From: Actinomyces gerencseriae DSM 6844 | GTDB taxonomy: Bacteria > Actinomycetota > Actinomycetes > Actinomycetales > Actinomycetaceae | Assembly: GCF_000429265.1 (NCBI RefSeq) | Contig: NZ_AUBN01000013.1 | Span: 62,001-126,000, forward strand | DNA length: 64,000 nt | Reading direction: 5' to 3' | Position numbers and translations under genes: made by a program | Part shown: one piece after another, positions 63,257 to 64,000 of the stretch | Position numbering within the stretch: the first letter of the stretch is position 1 | How the letters are laid out: every line of letters begins with the position of its first letter | The notes under the pieces: model-generated | Database searches by the model: none | The model's input: only the letters and a program-made list of their open reading frames with translations | What the model was told of the DNA's origin: nothing

Positions 63257-63934
63257 GTGCTGCGCTCCCTGAGGGCCGGGATCCGCGGCCTGTCGCGGCG
63301 GCGGTTCGCCTGGCCGACGACGCTGACCGCTCCGGCGGTCATCGCGCACGGGCTCGCCCGAAGGCCCGCGGTGGTGAGGCTGCGCGCGCTCAGGCGCGCG
63401 GACCAGCAGGCGTGGTACGCGCTGCGCCTGGCCGACGACGCGCGCCTGTCGCCGTGGGAGGCCACTCTGCCCGCGGGCAGCCCCGAGGCCCTGCGCTCCT
63501 TCCCGGCGTACGTGCGGGACCAGAACCGGATGGCGCGCAGGGGAAGGGCCATGCCCTTCGCCGTCGAGGTCGATGGCGTGCTCGCCGGGCAGGTGACGGC
63601 CGCGCCGATCCACTGGGGCGCGCTGTCCTCGGCGAGCGTGGGGTACTGGATCGGGGGGTCCTGGGAGGGTCAGGGCATCATGGCGCTGTCCGTGGCGATG
63701 GTCCTCGATCATCTGCTGGGTCCCGAGGTCGGGCTGCATCGGGTGGAGATCAATGTCAGGCCGGAGAATGAGCGCAGCCTCGCGCTGTGCCGGCGTCTGG
63801 AACTGCGAGAGGAGGGCCTGCGCCGGGGGCTGATGAATATTGACGGGGCCTGGGCCGACCACCTGAGTTTCGCGGTCGTGGCGGAGGAGGTGACGGACGG
63901 ACTCGGATTCGTGGGGCGTTTGATGCAAAAGTGA
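63257..63934 (+). CDS. GNAT-family N-acetyltransferase (RimJ-like)
   Basis: 225 residues. After a basic segment of about 35 residues, the RimJ/RimL pattern appears: VVRLRALRRADQQAWYALR, VEVDGVLAGQVTAAPI, SASVGYWIGGSWEGQGIMALSVAMVLDHLL with the acetyl-CoA loop, and VEINVRPENERSLALCRRLELREEG. Such enzymes acetylate N-terminal residues of ribosomal or other proteins; the substrate is unproven. GTG start at 63257, 3 bp after moeA, as often seen in actinobacteria where the two are co-transcribed. Confidence 0.88.
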   Translation: MLRSLRAGIRGLSRRRFAWPTTLTAPAVIAHGLARRPAVVRLRALRRADQQAWYALRLADDARLSPWEATLPAGSPEALRSFPAYVRDQNRMARRGRAMPFAVEVDGVLAGQVTAAPIHWGALSSASVGYWIGGSWEGQGIMALSVAMVLDHLLGPEVGLHRVEINVRPENERSLALCRRLELREEGLRRGLMNIDGAWADHLSFAVVAEEVTDGLGFVGRLMQK

Positions 63935-64000
63935 TTCTTGAGATTCAGGAGATTTGAGAGGCTCTCTAGATTGCGATTTCCGTCGCCCTGAACCAACACG

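Overview
The window is about 64 kb of very GC-rich DNA with short intergenic gaps, many GTG starts, and Ala/Pro/Asp-rich low-complexity inserts inside otherwise standard enzymes. Together with a SAM-I riboswitch before metF-metE, an Erm(X)-type methyltransferase and a bat-like PP2C/FHA/MoxR/VWA cluster, this points to a high-GC actinobacterium, most likely an Actinomycetaceae member (Actinomyces/Schaalia-like). That placement is inference from protein character, not from a marker gene. No tRNA, rRNA, CRISPR array or intact prophage was seen.

Layout. 1-15 kb: the end of a Pro/Ala-rich membrane protein, a SprT-like metalloprotein, a membrane-anchored hydrolase-like protein, cardiolipin synthase, a lipoprotein serpin, a GT4 glycosyltransferase, a pRiA4b-like protein, a very long HrpA helicase and a CPBP protease. 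15.5-18.1 kb: a decayed mobile patch with a frameshifted IS30-type transposase remnant, a TetR-like C-terminal remnant, and an erm gene that has a 14-codon RLR leader, an attenuator hairpin and a short AraC-type gene overlapping its stop codon. 18.3-28.8 kb: a K+ channel, a PfkB-type kinase, an alpha/beta-hydrolase-like protein lacking the usual Ser, riboswitch-metF-metE, an AbiEi/DUF559-like gene flanked by identical 86-bp palindromic repeats, and cutC.

29.2-36.6 kb is a coherent sugar catabolic island. A DeoR regulator and a YihS-type AGE-superfamily isomerase run leftward. Divergent from them run an ABC sugar importer (binding protein and two permeases), a class II aldolase and a kinase resembling the ADP-dependent PFK/GK family. 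The logic is uptake, isomerisation, phosphorylation and aldol cleavage; the substrate is unknown. A 23-bp perfect hairpin closes the operon.

36.8-47.4 kb: a heterodimeric CydDC-like ABC exporter, a CDF metal transporter, a TRIC/UPF0126 protein, a YtxH-like protein, an App1-type phosphatase, a GT87 mannosyltransferase-like protein and an MFS transporter. 47.5-59.4 kb: a leftward LRV/Gln-rich membrane protein, then ten co-directional genes (PP2C, two FHA proteins, DUF2993, MoxR, DUF58, a small membrane protein, two VWA proteins and a TPR protein) resembling a phospho-signalling and bat operon. 59.5-64 kb: MscL, a SAF/CpaB-like protein, 5-formyl-THF cyclo-ligase, MoeA and a GNAT acetyltransferase.

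Two repeat families stand out. One is a 22-bp tandem element at six intergenic sites; at four of them it lies about 30-65 nt before a start codon in the same orientation. The other is an 81-92 bp palindromic element in three copies.
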